Source: Microbacterium sp. TPD7012 (lineage in GTDB: Bacteria; Actinomycetota; Actinomycetes; Actinomycetales; Microbacteriaceae). Taken from it: a DNA stretch of 64,000 nt. The stretch spans positions 779,543-843,542 of the forward strand of contig NZ_QDFV01000001.1 in NCBI RefSeq assembly GCF_003075395.1. The letters are read 5' to 3'. Below are positions 27,730-36,954 of this stretch, one piece after another. A program made the translations under genes and the position numbers. The notes under the pieces are model-generated. The model was not told the origin of the DNA and searched no databases. It worked only from the letters and a program-made list of their open reading frames with translations. Within the stretch, counting starts at the first letter, position 1, and each line of letters opens with the position of its first letter.

Positions 27730-29268
27730 GTGGCAGTCATCGGCATCGTGCGGGAGCCTGCGGGCGAAGCACGGGTCTCGGCCACCCCGGCGACGATCGC
27801 GTCGCTGCGGAAGCTGGGCCACACGGTCAGCGTGGAGCGGGGAGCGGGCGCAGCAGCGTCCTACCCGGATTCGGAGTACGAGGCGGCCGGTGCGACGCTC
27901 GTCGACCGTGCAGGGGCATGGGGGAGCGAGATCGTCCTCGCGATCACGGCACCGGATGCCGCGGCGATCGCACTCCTCGCCGATGGGGCGACGCTCATCG
28001 CCCTGCTGTCGCCGGCACTCCGTCCTGACCTCGTCGAGTCGCTCGCCCAGCGGGGGATCACCGCGCTCGCCCTCGACGCGGTGCCGCGCATCTCGCGCGC
28101 GCAGTCGATGGACGTGCTCAGCTCGATGGCGAACATCGCCGGCTACCGCGCTGTCGTCGAGGCCGCGCACGAGTTCGGACGCTTCTTCACCGGGCAGGTC
28201 ACCGCTGCCGGCAAGGTGCCGCCCGCCAAGGTCCTGGTCGCCGGAGCCGGTGTCGCCGGTCTCGCGGCGATCGGTGCCGCGTCGAGCCTGGGCGCGATCG
28301 TCCGCGCCACCGATCCGCGTCCGGAGGTGGCCGACCAGGTCACGTCGATCGGCGGCTCGTACCTGCCGGTCGACGTCGCGGTCGCGGCATCCTCCGACGG
28401 CTACGCGAAGGCGACCAGCGAGGACTACAACCGGCGTGCGGCCGAGATCTACACCGAGCAGGCCGCCGACGTCGACATCATCATCACCACCGCGCTGATC
28501 CCCGGCCGCGCGGCGCCGCGTCTGATCACGGCATCCGACGTCGCCCTGATGAAGCCGGGCAGCGTGATCGTCGACATGGCCGCGGGCCAGGGCGGAAACG
28601 TCGAGGGCTCGGTCGCCGGAGAGCGCACCGTGACCGACAACGGCGTCATCATCCTGGGGTACACCGACCTCGCCTCGCGCCTCGCCGCGCAGGCCTCGCA
28701 GCTGTACGGCACGAACCTCGCCAACCTCGTGGCGCTCCTGACGCCCGCGAAGGACGGGCAGCTGGTGATCGACTTCGACGACGTCGTGCAGCGCTCGGTC
28801 ACCGTCGTCCGCGACGGAGCCGTGACCTGGCCGCCGCCTGCCGTGCAGGTCGCGGCCGCCCCCGCCGCGAAAGCGGTAGAGGCACCGGCCGAGATCGCGA
28901 CGCCGGCGACGATGTCGACCGGCCGCAAGGTCGCCCTCATCGTGCTCGGCATCGCCGCGCTGTTCGCCGTGAACGCGTTCGCGCCCGCTCCGCTGCCGCA
29001 GCACTTCACCGTGCTCGTGCTCTCGGTCGTGATCGGCTTCTACGTGATCGGCAAGGTGCACCATGCCCTGCACACGCCGCTCATGTCGGTGACGAACGCC
29101 ATCTCCGGCGTCATCGTGGTCGGCGCGATGCTGCAGGTCACCTCCCCGATCCCGGTCGTGCAGGTGCTCGCCGCGATCGCCGTGCTGCTCGCATCCATCA
29201 ACATCTTCGGAGGATTCGCGGTCACCCGCCGAATGCTCGCGATGTTCACGAAGGGCGGCCACAAGTGA
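27730..29268 (+). CDS. pntA: NAD(P) transhydrogenase alpha subunit
   Basis: This 512-aa subunit binds NAD(H) in residues 1-380 ([73 protein letters not shown]) and has membrane helices after residue 395 ([17 protein letters not shown] and three more). It works with PntB to couple proton import to hydride transfer from NADH to NADP+. GTG 27730 is preceded by GGAGGAGGAG. Its stop overlaps the pntB start. Confidence 0.95.
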   Translation: MAVIGIVREPAGEARVSATPATIASLRKLGHTVSVERGAGAAASYPDSEYEAAGATLVDRAGAWGSEIVLAITAPDAAAIALLADGATLIALLSPALRPDLVESLAQRGITALALDAVPRISRAQSMDVLSSMANIAGYRAVVEAAHEFGRFFTGQVTAAGKVPPAKVLVAGAGVAGLAAIGAASSLGAIVRATDPRPEVADQVTSIGGSYLPVDVAVAASSDGYAKATSEDYNRRAAEIYTEQAADVDIIITTALIPGRAAPRLITASDVALMKPGSVIVDMAAGQGGNVEGSVAGERTVTDNGVIILGYTDLASRLAAQASQLYGTNLANLVALLTPAKDGQLVIDFDDVVQRSVTVVRDGAVTWPPPAVQVAAAPAAKAVEAPAEIATPATMSTGRKVALIVLGIAALFAVNAFAPAPLPQHFTVLVLSVVIGFYVIGKVHHALHTPLMSVTNAISGVIVVGAMLQVTSPIPVVQVLAAIAVLLASINIFGGFAVTRRMLAMFTKGGHK

Positions 29269-30662
29269 CCGTCGACGCCCTCGCGGGAGCGGCCTACATC
29301 GTCGCCGCGCTGCTGTTCATCCTGAGTCTCGCGGGACTCAGCCGCCACGAGTCCGCCCGTTCCGGCGTGGTCTACGGCATCTCCGGCATGACGATGGCGC
29401 TGCTCGCGACCGTCGCCCTCACCGTGGCGGATGCCTGGACCACGGGTGCCTTCCTCGGGCTCGGCCTGCTCGTCGCCGCGGTCGCCGTCGGCGCGGCCAT
29501 CGGCCTGTGGCGGGCGCGCTCGGTCGAGATGACCGGCATGCCCGAGCTCATCGCGCTGCTGCACAGCTTCGTCGGCCTCGCCGCCGTGCTCGTCGGCTGG
29601 AACGGCTATCTCGCCCACCCGGAGATCGCTCCGCAGCTCGAGGGCATCCACAACGCCGAGGTCTTCATCGGCATCTTCATCGGCGGCGTGACGTTCACCG
29701 GATCGATCGTGGCCTACCTGAAGCTCTCGGCGAAGATGTCGTCGAAGCCGCTCATGCTGCCGGGCAAGAACGTGCTGAACGTCGGAGCGCTCGTCGCCTT
29801 CGTCGCGCTCACCGTCTGGTTCGTGAACGACCAGCAGCTCGCCCTCCTGATCGGCGTCACGGTGCTGGCGTTCGCGCTCGGATGGCACCTGGTCGCCTCG
29901 ATCGGCGGCGGCGACATGCCCGTCGTCGTCTCGATGCTCAACAGCTACTCCGGATGGGCCGCGGCGGCGGCGGGCTTCCTGCTGAACAACGACCTGCTGA
30001 TCGTGACGGGTGCGCTCGTCGGCTCGTCGGGTGCGTACCTCTCCTATGTGATGTGCAAGGCGATGAACCGCTCGTTCCTTTCGGTGATCGCCGGCGGATT
30101 CGGCATCGCCGCGCCGACGGCCACCGACGAGGAGTACGGCGAGCACCGCGAGATCACCGCCGAGAGCGCGGCCGAGATGCTCACCGAGGCGAAGTCGGTC
30201 GTGATCACCCCCGGCTATGGCATGGCCGTCGCGCAGGCGCAGTACCCGGTCGCCGACCTCGTGCGCCGACTGCGCGAGCGGGGCGTGGACGTGCGGTTCG
30301 GCATCCATCCGGTCGCCGGCCGTCTGCCGGGGCACATGAACGTGCTGCTGGCCGAGGCGAAGGTGCCGTACGACATCGTGCTCAGCATGGACGAGATCAA
30401 CGACGACCTGGCATCGACCTCGGTCGTGCTCGTGATCGGCGCCAACGACACGGTCAACCCGGCCGCGGCTGAGGACCCGTCGAGCCCGATCGCCGGGATG
30501 CCGGTGCTCAAGGTGTGGGAGGCCGAGAACGTCATCGTGTTCAAGCGGTCGATGGCCGCCGGATACGCGGGCGTGCAGAACCCGCTGTTCTTCCGCGACA
30601 ACGCCTCGATGCTGTTCGGCGACGCGAAGCAGAAGGTGGAGGACATCATCGCGGCACTGTGA
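29265..30662 (+). CDS. pntB: NAD(P) transhydrogenase beta subunit
   Basis: This 465-aa subunit has about eight to nine N-terminal membrane helices and a C-terminal NADP(H)-binding domain ([22 protein letters not shown] near residue 310, [20 protein letters not shown], and [19 protein letters not shown] near the end). Start GTG overlaps the pntA stop (GTGA). Together the subunits supply NADPH from NADH, in keeping with the oxidative pathways encoded around them. Confidence 0.96.
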   Translation: MTVDALAGAAYIVAALLFILSLAGLSRHESARSGVVYGISGMTMALLATVALTVADAWTTGAFLGLGLLVAAVAVGAAIGLWRARSVEMTGMPELIALLHSFVGLAAVLVGWNGYLAHPEIAPQLEGIHNAEVFIGIFIGGVTFTGSIVAYLKLSAKMSSKPLMLPGKNVLNVGALVAFVALTVWFVNDQQLALLIGVTVLAFALGWHLVASIGGGDMPVVVSMLNSYSGWAAAAAGFLLNNDLLIVTGALVGSSGAYLSYVMCKAMNRSFLSVIAGGFGIAAPTATDEEYGEHREITAESAAEMLTEAKSVVITPGYGMAVAQAQYPVADLVRRLRERGVDVRFGIHPVAGRLPGHMNVLLAEAKVPYDIVLSMDEINDDLASTSVVLVIGANDTVNPAAAEDPSSPIAGMPVLKVWEAENVIVFKRSMAAGYAGVQNPLFFRDNASMLFGDAKQKVEDIIAAL

Positions 30663-30707
30663 CGGGGAGAACCGGGTGGCGTCCGCTGCTCGAGCGGCAT
30701 CCAGACC

Positions 30708-30713
30708 TAATGT
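30708..30713 (+). promoter_or_regulatory. -10 box close to the putA start
   Basis: TAATGT ends seven bases before ATG 30721. GGAG also lies inside this gap, so both leaderless and led translation are possible. Confidence 0.4.
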
Positions 30714-30720
30714 GGAGACC

Positions 30721-33700
30721 ATGGCAGAGTCGTCGTCATCCTCCGCGGATGCCGTGGCATCCGCTCCTCTCGCGGATCGTGCCGTCGAGCTCGCGCGCCG
30801 CTGGGTGACCGAGGCCGCGGCGGCCGAGGTCGACCCCGCGGCGGAGCGGCTCGCCGGCGTGCTGCAGGATGCGAACGGGCTCCCCTTCACCCTCGGTTTC
30901 GTCGACGGCGTGATGCGTCCGGAGAGCCTGGCCGCGGCAGCATCCCAGCTGCACCGGATCGCTCCGATCGTGCCCGAGTTCCTGCCGTGGTACCTGCGCT
31001 CCGCCGTGCGCCTCGGCGGGGGCATGGCGCAGGTGCTGCCTTCCCCGGTCGTGCCGATCGCCCGGCGGGTGCTCCGCGACATGGTGGGGCACCTCGTCGT
31101 CGACGCCCGCCCCGCGAAGCTCGGACCGGCGCTGGAGAAGATCCGCACGCCCTCGACGACCACCGGAACCACCGCGCGCGTCAACCTCAACCTCCTCGGC
31201 GAGGCCGTGCTGGGCGAAGCCGAGGCGAAGCGTCGGCTCGACGGAATCCACGAGCTGATCCGCCGCCCCGACGTCGACTACGTCTCGGTGAAGGTGTCGG
31301 CGATCATCAGCCACATCTCGATGTGGGCGTTCGACGAGGTCGTCGACCAGGTGGTCGAGCGGCTGATGCCGCTCTATCTGACGGCGGCGGGCCCTTCGAC
31401 AGGCTCAGGGACCCACGAGGGGACTCGCTCAGGGACCCAGACCTTCATCAACCTCGACATGGAGGAGTATCGCGACCTCGATCTCACGATCGCGGTCTAC
31501 ACGCGCATCCTCGAGGACCCGCGACTGCAGCACCTCGAAGCGGGCATCGTGCTGCAGGCCTATCTGCCCGATGCCCTCCCCGCCCTGCAGGAGCTGACCG
31601 CGTGGGCGCAGGACCGGGTCGCGCACGGCGGGGCGCCGATCAAGGTACGTCTCGTGAAGGGGGCCAACCTCGCGATGGAGAACGTCGAGGCGCGGCTGCA
31701 CGGCTGGACCCCGGCGACCTACGACACGAAGCTCGACACCGACGCGAACTACCTCCGCTGCCTCGACTGGGCGCTGACCCCCGAGCGCACCGCCGCGGTG
31801 AAGCTGGGCATCGCCGGGCACAATCTCTTCGGCATCGCGTACGCCTGGCTGCTGGCCGGGGAACGCGGAGTCCGCCCTTCGACGAGCTCAGGGACCCAGG
31901 TTCCGGGTGCGGGGCAACCGCCGATCGAGTTCGAGATGCTGCTGGGTATGGCTCAGGGGCAGGTGCAGGCCGTCTCCCGCGAGGTCGGGCCGGTCCTCCT
32001 CTACGTGCCCGTTGTGGAGCCCGCGGAATTCGACGTCGCCATCAGCTATCTGGTGCGCCGCCTCGAGGAGAACGCGTCGGCCGACAATTTCCTCTCGGCG
32101 GCCTTCCGGCTCGACGAGGACGAGGCCCTGTTCGTGCGCGAGCAGGATCGCTTCCTCGACGCCCTCGACCGCTCCACCGACCCGACGCTGCGCATCGGTC
32201 CCCGTCGCACGCAGGACCGGCTCGCCCCCGTGCACGAGTCGGTGCGCCCGGCGCTCGCGGCCCCGACCCCCGAGGTCGACCTCACGAAGGCCGTGCTCGG
32301 CATCTCGCGCGGATCGGATGACGGCGACGGCGAGGCCTTCCTCGAGACCGCCGTCTACTCGGCGCGGGAAGCGCCGGAGGACGCCGGCGGCGCTCCCGGA
32401 TTCTCGAACACCGCGGACAGCGATCCCTCGCTTCCGGCCAACCGCGACTGGGCGCGCTCCGTGCGCGACGGCATCCGCGGTTCGACGGCCGGCCGCACCA
32501 CGCTCGAGGCCGCGCTGATCGACGATCCCGCTGCCCTCGACGAGACCGTGCAGCGGGTGCGCGACGCGGCTCCCGCCTGGGGTTCCCGCCCGGCCGCCGA
32601 GCGTGCCGAAGTGCTGCTCCGCGCCGCCGCCGCCCTCGAGTCGCGTCGCGGCGAGCTGATCGAGGTCGCGGCGTCCGAGACGGGCAAGGTCTTCGCCGAG
32701 GCCGACGTCGAGGTCAGCGAGGCGGTCGACTTCGCCCGCTACTACGCGGCCAAGGCCCGCGAGCTCGATGCGATCGCGGGAGCGACCTTCCTCCCCGCGA
32801 AGGTGACCGTTGTGACGCCGCCCTGGAACTTCCCCGTCGCGATCCCGGCGGGCGGCGTGCTCGCGGCGCTCGCCGCAGGTTCGGGCGTGGTGTTCAAGCC
32901 CGCCCCGCAGGCGCGCCGCTCGGCGGCCGTGGTCGCGGAGTCCCTCTGGCAGGCCGGTGTCCCGCGCGACGTGCTCGCTCTCGTCGACATCGAGGAGGGC
33001 GACCTCGGTCGCGCGCTCATCGGTCACGACGCAGTCGATCGCGTGATCCTCACCGGCGCCTGGGACACGGCGGCGCTGTTCCGCTCCTGGCGACCCGATC
33101 TGCCTCTGCTCGCCGAGACGAGCGGCAAGAACGCGATGATCGTCATGCCGTCCGCCGACCTCGATCTCGCCGTCGCCGACCTCGTCAAGAGCGCCTTCGG
33201 CCATGCCGGTCAGAAGTGCTCGGCGGCCTCGCTGGCGATCCTGGTCGGACCGGTCGGACGCTCTCCGCGCTTCGCCCGGCAGCTGGCGGATGCCGTCCGC
33301 TCCCTGCACATCGGGTGGCCCACGGATCCGCTCGCCGAGGTCGGTCCGGTGATCGAGAAGCCGCAGGGCAAGCTCGCCTGGGCGCTGACCGAGCTGGAGG
33401 GCGACGAGCAGTGGCTCATCCGGCCGGAGCTCGCGGCGGACGACGACGGCAGCGGACGGCTCTGGCGCCCCGGCATCCGGGTCGGCGTGCAGGCCGGATC
33501 GCGCTTCCACACCGAGGAGTTCTTCGGTCCCGTGCTCGGCGTGATGCACGCTCCCACGCTCGAGCGGGCGATCGAGCTGCAGAACGCGGTCGCCTACGGC
33601 CTCACGGCCGGCCTGCACACCCAGGACCCCGACGATCTCGCGCAGTGGCTCGACCGCGTGCAGGCGGGGAACCTCTACGTCAACCGGGGCATCACCGGTG

Positions 33701-34488
33701 CCATCGTGCAGCGGCAGCCGTTCGGCGGCTGGAAGCGCTCATCGGTCGGCCCCGGCGCCAAGGCCGGCGGGCCGAACTACCTGATCGGACTCGGGTCGTG
33801 GCGCTCGCACCCCGGCGGGCCGGCATCCAGCACCCTGCACCTTCGCGGTCTCGACTCCCGGATCACCGCCCTCATCGAAGCGGCGCAGCCGTCGCTCGCC
33901 TACGAGCCGTTCGAGTGGCTGCGACGCTCCGCCCTGTCGGACGCGCTCGCCTGGGATCGCGAGTTCGGGCAGGTGCGCGACGTGTCCCGACTCGGTGTCG
34001 AGCGCAACCTCTTCCGCTACCGGCCGGTGCCCGTCGAGATCCGCGCGACGGACGACGCGGCCTTGCAGGATCTGCTGCGCGTCGTGATCGCCGGTGTGCG
34101 CGCCGGTGCCCGTTTCGTGCTCTCCAGCCCGACCGGCCTGCCGGCCGAGGTGCGCCGGGCGCTGGGGGATCTGGACGCCGTCGTCTTCCTCGAGACCGAG
34201 GCGGAGTGGATCGAGCGGATGCTGCGCCACGACGAGCCCGCAGAGGGCGATCGTCGTCCTGCGCCGAGCCGGAACCGCGTGCGTCTGGTCGGCGGACGTG
34301 ACACGGTCGCCGCTGCCCATGCGTCGCTGGCCGTGGAGTCGAGCGGTGATCCCGACCTCGCGGTGTACGACGGCGAGGTGACGGCGGCCGCGCGCATCGA
34401 GCTGCTGCCCTTCGTGCACGAGCAGTCCATCAGCATCACCGCGCATCGCTACGGGAACGTCGATCGCCGCTTCAGCGAGGTCATCTGA
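30721..34488 (+). CDS. putA: bifunctional proline dehydrogenase / L-glutamate-gamma-semialdehyde dehydrogenase
   Basis: This protein of about 1255 aa oxidises proline to glutamate with FAD and NAD+. Residues about 50-490 form the proline dehydrogenase barrel (DYVSVKVSAI, QAYLPDALPALQEL, VRLVKGANLAMENVEA, GIAGHNLFG); residues about 560-1050 form the aldehyde dehydrogenase with VTPPWNFPVAIP, ETSGKNAMIV and catalytic Cys833 in GHAGQKCSAAS. A C-terminal region of about 200 residues completes the long actinobacterial type. No N-terminal ribbon-helix-helix DNA-binding domain is seen. Two PE-B copies are translated in loops at residues 224-240 and 385-393. ATG 30721 is preferred over GTG 30676, which would add 15 residues. 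Confidence 0.95.
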   Translation: MAESSSSSADAVASAPLADRAVELARRWVTEAAAAEVDPAAERLAGVLQDANGLPFTLGFVDGVMRPESLAAAASQLHRIAPIVPEFLPWYLRSAVRLGGGMAQVLPSPVVPIARRVLRDMVGHLVVDARPAKLGPALEKIRTPSTTTGTTARVNLNLLGEAVLGEAEAKRRLDGIHELIRRPDVDYVSVKVSAIISHISMWAFDEVVDQVVERLMPLYLTAAGPSTGSGTHEGTRSGTQTFINLDMEEYRDLDLTIAVYTRILEDPRLQHLEAGIVLQAYLPDALPALQELTAWAQDRVAHGGAPIKVRLVKGANLAMENVEARLHGWTPATYDTKLDTDANYLRCLDWALTPERTAAVKLGIAGHNLFGIAYAWLLAGERGVRPSTSSGTQVPGAGQPPIEFEMLLGMAQGQVQAVSREVGPVLLYVPVVEPAEFDVAISYLVRRLEENASADNFLSAAFRLDEDEALFVREQDRFLDALDRSTDPTLRIGPRRTQDRLAPVHESVRPALAAPTPEVDLTKAVLGISRGSDDGDGEAFLETAVYSAREAPEDAGGAPGFSNTADSDPSLPANRDWARSVRDGIRGSTAGRTTLEAALIDDPAALDETVQRVRDAAPAWGSRPAAERAEVLLRAAAALESRRGELIEVAASETGKVFAEADVEVSEAVDFARYYAAKARELDAIAGATFLPAKVTVVTPPWNFPVAIPAGGVLAALAAGSGVVFKPAPQARRSAAVVAESLWQAGVPRDVLALVDIEEGDLGRALIGHDAVDRVILTGAWDTAALFRSWRPDLPLLAETSGKNAMIVMPSADLDLAVADLVKSAFGHAGQKCSAASLAILVGPVGRSPRFARQLADAVRSLHIGWPTDPLAEVGPVIEKPQGKLAWALTELEGDEQWLIRPELAADDDGSGRLWRPGIRVGVQAGSRFHTEEFFGPVLGVMHAPTLERAIELQNAVAYGLTAGLHTQDPDDLAQWLDRVQAGNLYVNRGITGAIVQRQPFGGWKRSSVGPGAKAGGPNYLIGLGSWRSHPGGPASSTLHLRGLDSRITALIEAAQPSLAYEPFEWLRRSALSDALAWDREFGQVRDVSRLGVERNLFRYRPVPVEIRATDDAALQDLLRVVIAGVRAGARFVLSSPTGLPAEVRRALGDLDAVVFLETEAEWIERMLRHDEPAEGDRRPAPSRNRVRLVGGRDTVAAAHASLAVESSGDPDLAVYDGEVTAAARIELLPFVHEQSISITAHRYGNVDRRFSEVI
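31392..31440 (+). repeat. PE-B with partial duplication inside putA
   Basis: A full 25-bp core (31392-31416) is followed by a 24-bp unit whose end CTCAGGGACCCAG repeats (31428-31440). It encodes [17 protein letters not shown] between a helix (MPLYLTAA) and the strand TFINLDMEEY of the proline dehydrogenase barrel. Confidence 0.85.
31875..31899 (+). repeat. second PE-B copy inside putA
   Basis: A perfect core (CCCTTCGACGAG, CTCAGGGACCCAG) encodes PSTSSGTQ between LLAGERGV and FEMLLGMAQGQ, again a loop of the barrel. It is read in the same frame as the first copy. Confidence 0.85.
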
Positions 34489-34503
34489 GCGGATCGGCGC
34501 GTC

Positions 34504-35370
34504 TCAGCGTCCGCTCGTGGTCACGCTGGCGAGAAGCGAGCGGATCAGCGGGTCCGTGGCACCGCGCCAGTAGACCGAGATGTCGCGGCGCACGGGTTCC
34601 CGCAGCGCGTGCGCCGCGACCTGCGGAGGCACGATGTTTCGTGGCACCAGGGTATGGCCGAGCCCGTGCAGGGCGTACTCGACCGCGGCCCGGGCCTGCT
34701 CGGTGCGCAGGGCGGCACGCGGGATGAACCCGGCACGCGCGCAGGCCGCGTCGAGCAGTTCCCCCAATCCGTTGCCCGGGGTGAAGTGCACCCAGTCGTC
34801 GTCCCGCAGATCGGCGAGGTCGAGCGGGCCGTCGGGAGTCCGTCGATCGGCGCCGGAGAGCACCACGACGAACTCCTCCTCGACCAGTCGGCTCCGACCG
34901 CCCGTCCAGCCCTCGGGGACCGGGCCGATCGCGAGATCGAACGCCCCGGCGAGGAGGCCGGCCACCAGCTCCTCCTGATGGCGGAACTCGTGGAGCTCGG
35001 CCTGCACGCGCGGATGCTGCGATCGCCAGTCCGCGAGGATCGCCGGGAGGATGCCCAGGCTGAGGGAGTACAGGGTGCCGACCCGCAGCTCTCCGACCGC
35101 GCCGCTGGTCACGGTGCGCGCCGTCCGGACGAGGTCATCGTGGGCGGCGACCACCGCCCGCGCCGTGTCGAGCAGGGTGCGCCCGGCGGTGGTCGGACGC
35201 GTGGACCGAGGGAGGCGCTCGACCAGGGCGACGCCGAGGGCCTGTTCGAGCGCGACGAGCTGGCGGGACAGCGTCGGCTGACTGACGAAGAGACGCGCAG
35301 CGGCGCGCGTGATCGAGCCCTCGTCGCACACGGCGATGAAGGCGCGGAGCTGCCGCTCGGTCACATCCAT
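34504..35370 (-). CDS. LysR-family transcriptional regulator
   Basis: This 288-aa protein has the helix-turn-helix QLRAFIAVCDEGSITRAAARLF with VSQPTLSRQLVALE (about residues 7-42) and a full effector-binding domain. It is divergent from the GlcG-like gene at 35488, the probable target, with 117 bp between starts. On the minus strand TACACT lies six bases before the ATG, indicating a leaderless transcript. Confidence 0.9.
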   Translation of the reverse strand: MDVTERQLRAFIAVCDEGSITRAAARLFVSQPTLSRQLVALEQALGVALVERLPRSTRPTTAGRTLLDTARAVVAAHDDLVRTARTVTSGAVGELRVGTLYSLSLGILPAILADWRSQHPRVQAELHEFRHQEELVAGLLAGAFDLAIGPVPEGWTGGRSRLVEEEFVVVLSGADRRTPDGPLDLADLRDDDWVHFTPGNGLGELLDAACARAGFIPRAALRTEQARAAVEYALHGLGHTLVPRNIVPPQVAAHALREPVRRDISVYWRGATDPLIRSLLASVTTSGR

Positions 35371-35376
35371 GTCTTG

Positions 35377-35382
35377 AGTGTA
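35377..35382 (-). promoter_or_regulatory. -10 box of a probable leaderless lysR transcript
   Basis: On the minus strand TACACT ends six bases before the ATG at 35370. It lies inside the divergent control region shared with the GlcG-like gene. Confidence 0.45.
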
Positions 35383-35487
35383 TGGATCTCAGCGCTTTCT
35401 TGCATCGCATGTGGGGTATGGGGATCGAGGGTGGCGTGTTCCATCCCTCAGACGCCGCACCGGGCGTCCGGACAGACAGGAAGAACC

Positions 35488-35904
35488 ATGACCGCTCTCA
35501 CCATCGAAACCGCCTCCCGCGCCGCCGCCGCCCAGGACGCGGCTCGGCAGCACGGCGTCGCCGTCGTCATCACCATCGTCGATGCCGGGGTGCAGCCCGT
35601 GCTGGTCGTCCGGCAGGACGGGGCGCCGATCGCGGCGATCGACGCGAGCCTGAGCAAGGCCCGCACGACGCTGTACTTCGGCGGCACCGCGACGGCCGAC
35701 CTCGCCGGCGCGACCGCTCCCGGGGGACCGCTGTTCGGGTTCGAGCACGCCGTCTCCGCGCCGCTCGCCTTCCTCGGAGGAGCAGTACCCGTCCGAGACG
35801 CACAGGGAGAGATCATCGGCGCCGTCGGCGTCGGCGGCGGCACGGCCGAGCAGGACCACGCGATCGCTGTCACGGCGGCAGCGGCCATCGGAGCGTCGGC
35901 GTGA
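35488..35904 (+). CDS. GlcG/HbpS-family haem-binding-like protein
   Basis: This 138-aa protein has the family pattern AVVITIVDAGVQPVLVVRQDGAP with ASLSKARTTLYFGG and GGAVPVRDAQGEIIGAVGVGGGTAEQDHAIA. The family includes the haem-sensing HbpS and GlcG, whose roles are poorly known. The start follows CAGGAAG. It overlaps the next gene (GTGA) and is divergent from a LysR regulator. Confidence 0.87.
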   Translation: MTALTIETASRAAAAQDAARQHGVAVVITIVDAGVQPVLVVRQDGAPIAAIDASLSKARTTLYFGGTATADLAGATAPGGPLFGFEHAVSAPLAFLGGAVPVRDAQGEIIGAVGVGGGTAEQDHAIAVTAAAAIGASA

Positions 35905-36209
35905 GCTCGGCGGGCGAGGTCGTCGTCTCGCTGGCGACGCTGGTCGCGCGCGAGGGGCGGCGTGACGACCTGCGGCGCGCGCTGCTGCCGCTCATCGAGC
36001 CGACCAGGGCAGAGCCGGGAAACCTCGACTACGTCCTGTTCGAGAAGACCGAGGCGCCGGGCACGTTCGTCATGCGCGAGGCGTTCGCGTCGATGGGCGC
36101 TCTCGGCGAGCACCAGCAGACCGCCCACTACGTGGCTTTCGCGGCACAGGCCGACGACCTGCTCGCCGAGCCGCTCGCGCTGACGTTCCTCACTCAGATC
36201 TCGGACTGA
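35901..36209 (+). CDS. small antibiotic-biosynthesis-monooxygenase (putative quinol monooxygenase)
   Basis: This 102-aa protein has an ABM fold, VVVSLATLVAREGRRDDLRRALLPLI with EPGNLDYVLFEKTEAPGTFVMREAF and HYVAFAAQ, as in YgiN-type quinol monooxygenases. These act on quinols or small aromatic ligands. Its GTG overlaps the stop of the GlcG-like gene, so both are probably induced together by the LysR effector. Confidence 0.85.
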   Translation: MSSAGEVVVSLATLVAREGRRDDLRRALLPLIEPTRAEPGNLDYVLFEKTEAPGTFVMREAFASMGALGEHQQTAHYVAFAAQADDLLAEPLALTFLTQISD

Positions 36210-36229
36210 GATCTCGGCGACCGGAGCCG

Positions 36230-36293
36230 ATGTAAAAGATTCTTGACACGAGGGAGCGCTGAGGCGTACTCTCGTGTCAAGAATCTTTTACAT
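36230..36293. promoter_or_regulatory. 64-bp perfect inverted repeat around a promoter (two operators)
   Basis: Two 23-bp arms (36230-36252 and 36271-36293) are perfectly complementary across an 18-base centre. Each arm contains TGTAAAAGATTCTTGACA, itself a 14-of-18 dyad, so it can be read as two dimer sites. TTGACA at 36243-36248 and TACTCT at 36267-36272 (18-bp spacing) form a promoter for the plus strand. The ribosome-binding site GGGAGG follows at once. The XRE protein encoded at 36738 is the obvious candidate repressor. Confidence 0.85.
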
Positions 36294-36303
36294 GGGAGGC
36301 ATC

Positions 36304-36738
36304 ATGGTCTACGAGGAGCGCAACGCCTGGGCGGGGTTGATCGTGAGCCCGATCACGATGATCGTCTACGTCATCCTCATCGTGCAGCAGGCCGCGGGCG
36401 GTCCGCTCACCGACGTCGACTGGTTCCCGCTCATGCTGTGGGTGATCGGCGGCAGCATCCTCGCCGTGATCATCCTCAGCATCGTCTGGGGCATGATCGC
36501 CGGAGTGAAGGATGCCGGCGGCATCGGCCAGGCCGACATCCGCGATCGCGACATCAGCCGCCTGGGCGGACGCGTCGAGCAGGCCTTCGTCGTGATCGCG
36601 GGACTCGGCGTGATCGCCCTCTGCGCGGTCGGGGCCGACGTCTTCTGGATCGCGAACACGATGTTCGCCGGCTTCTGGGTCGCCGCCGCCATCGGCAGCG
36701 TCGCCCGCGTCATCGCGTACCGCCGGGGGCTGATCTGA
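36304..36738 (+). CDS. small polytopic membrane protein (DUF2178-like)
   Basis: This 144-aa protein has four hydrophobic segments ([41 protein letters not shown] in part, [21 protein letters not shown] in part, [17 protein letters not shown]). The layout matches small membrane proteins that are paired with XRE regulators in many bacteria. Function is unknown. GGGAGG precedes the ATG, and its stop overlaps the regulator start (TGATG). Confidence 0.82.
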   Translation: MVYEERNAWAGLIVSPITMIVYVILIVQQAAGGPLTDVDWFPLMLWVIGGSILAVIILSIVWGMIAGVKDAGGIGQADIRDRDISRLGGRVEQAFVVIAGLGVIALCAVGADVFWIANTMFAGFWVAAAIGSVARVIAYRRGLI

Positions 36739-36953
36739 TGGTCAAGCCGACCCGCGTCTCCAACAGCATCCGCGCCCACCGGGAGTCGGCGGGGATGACC
36801 CAGGCCGACCTCGCCCGCACGATCGGCGTGACCCGGCAGACGCTCATCGCGATCGAGCAGGAGAAGTACTCGCCCACGCTCGAGCTCGCCTTCCAGATCG
36901 CCCGCGCCTTCGGCGTGGGGATCGACGCCCTCTTCCAGTACCCGGAGCAGTGA
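36738..36953 (+). CDS. XRE-family helix-turn-helix regulator, minimal
   Basis: This 71-aa protein is essentially one HTH_3 domain: [20 protein letters not shown], then [20 protein letters not shown] and [17 protein letters not shown]. It resembles the YozG/YgzD group. It lacks any effector domain, so its activity may depend on the membrane protein encoded with it. It probably binds the large inverted repeat upstream of the operon. Confidence 0.93.
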   Translation: MVKPTRVSNSIRAHRESAGMTQADLARTIGVTRQTLIAIEQEKYSPTLELAFQIARAFGVGIDALFQYPEQ

Positions 36954-36954
36954 C

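Noticed and set aside
26971..29262. Long minus-strand open frame over pntA and the preceding region
   Set aside because: Composition is Arg/His/Asp-rich without any domain; pntA explains the plus strand.
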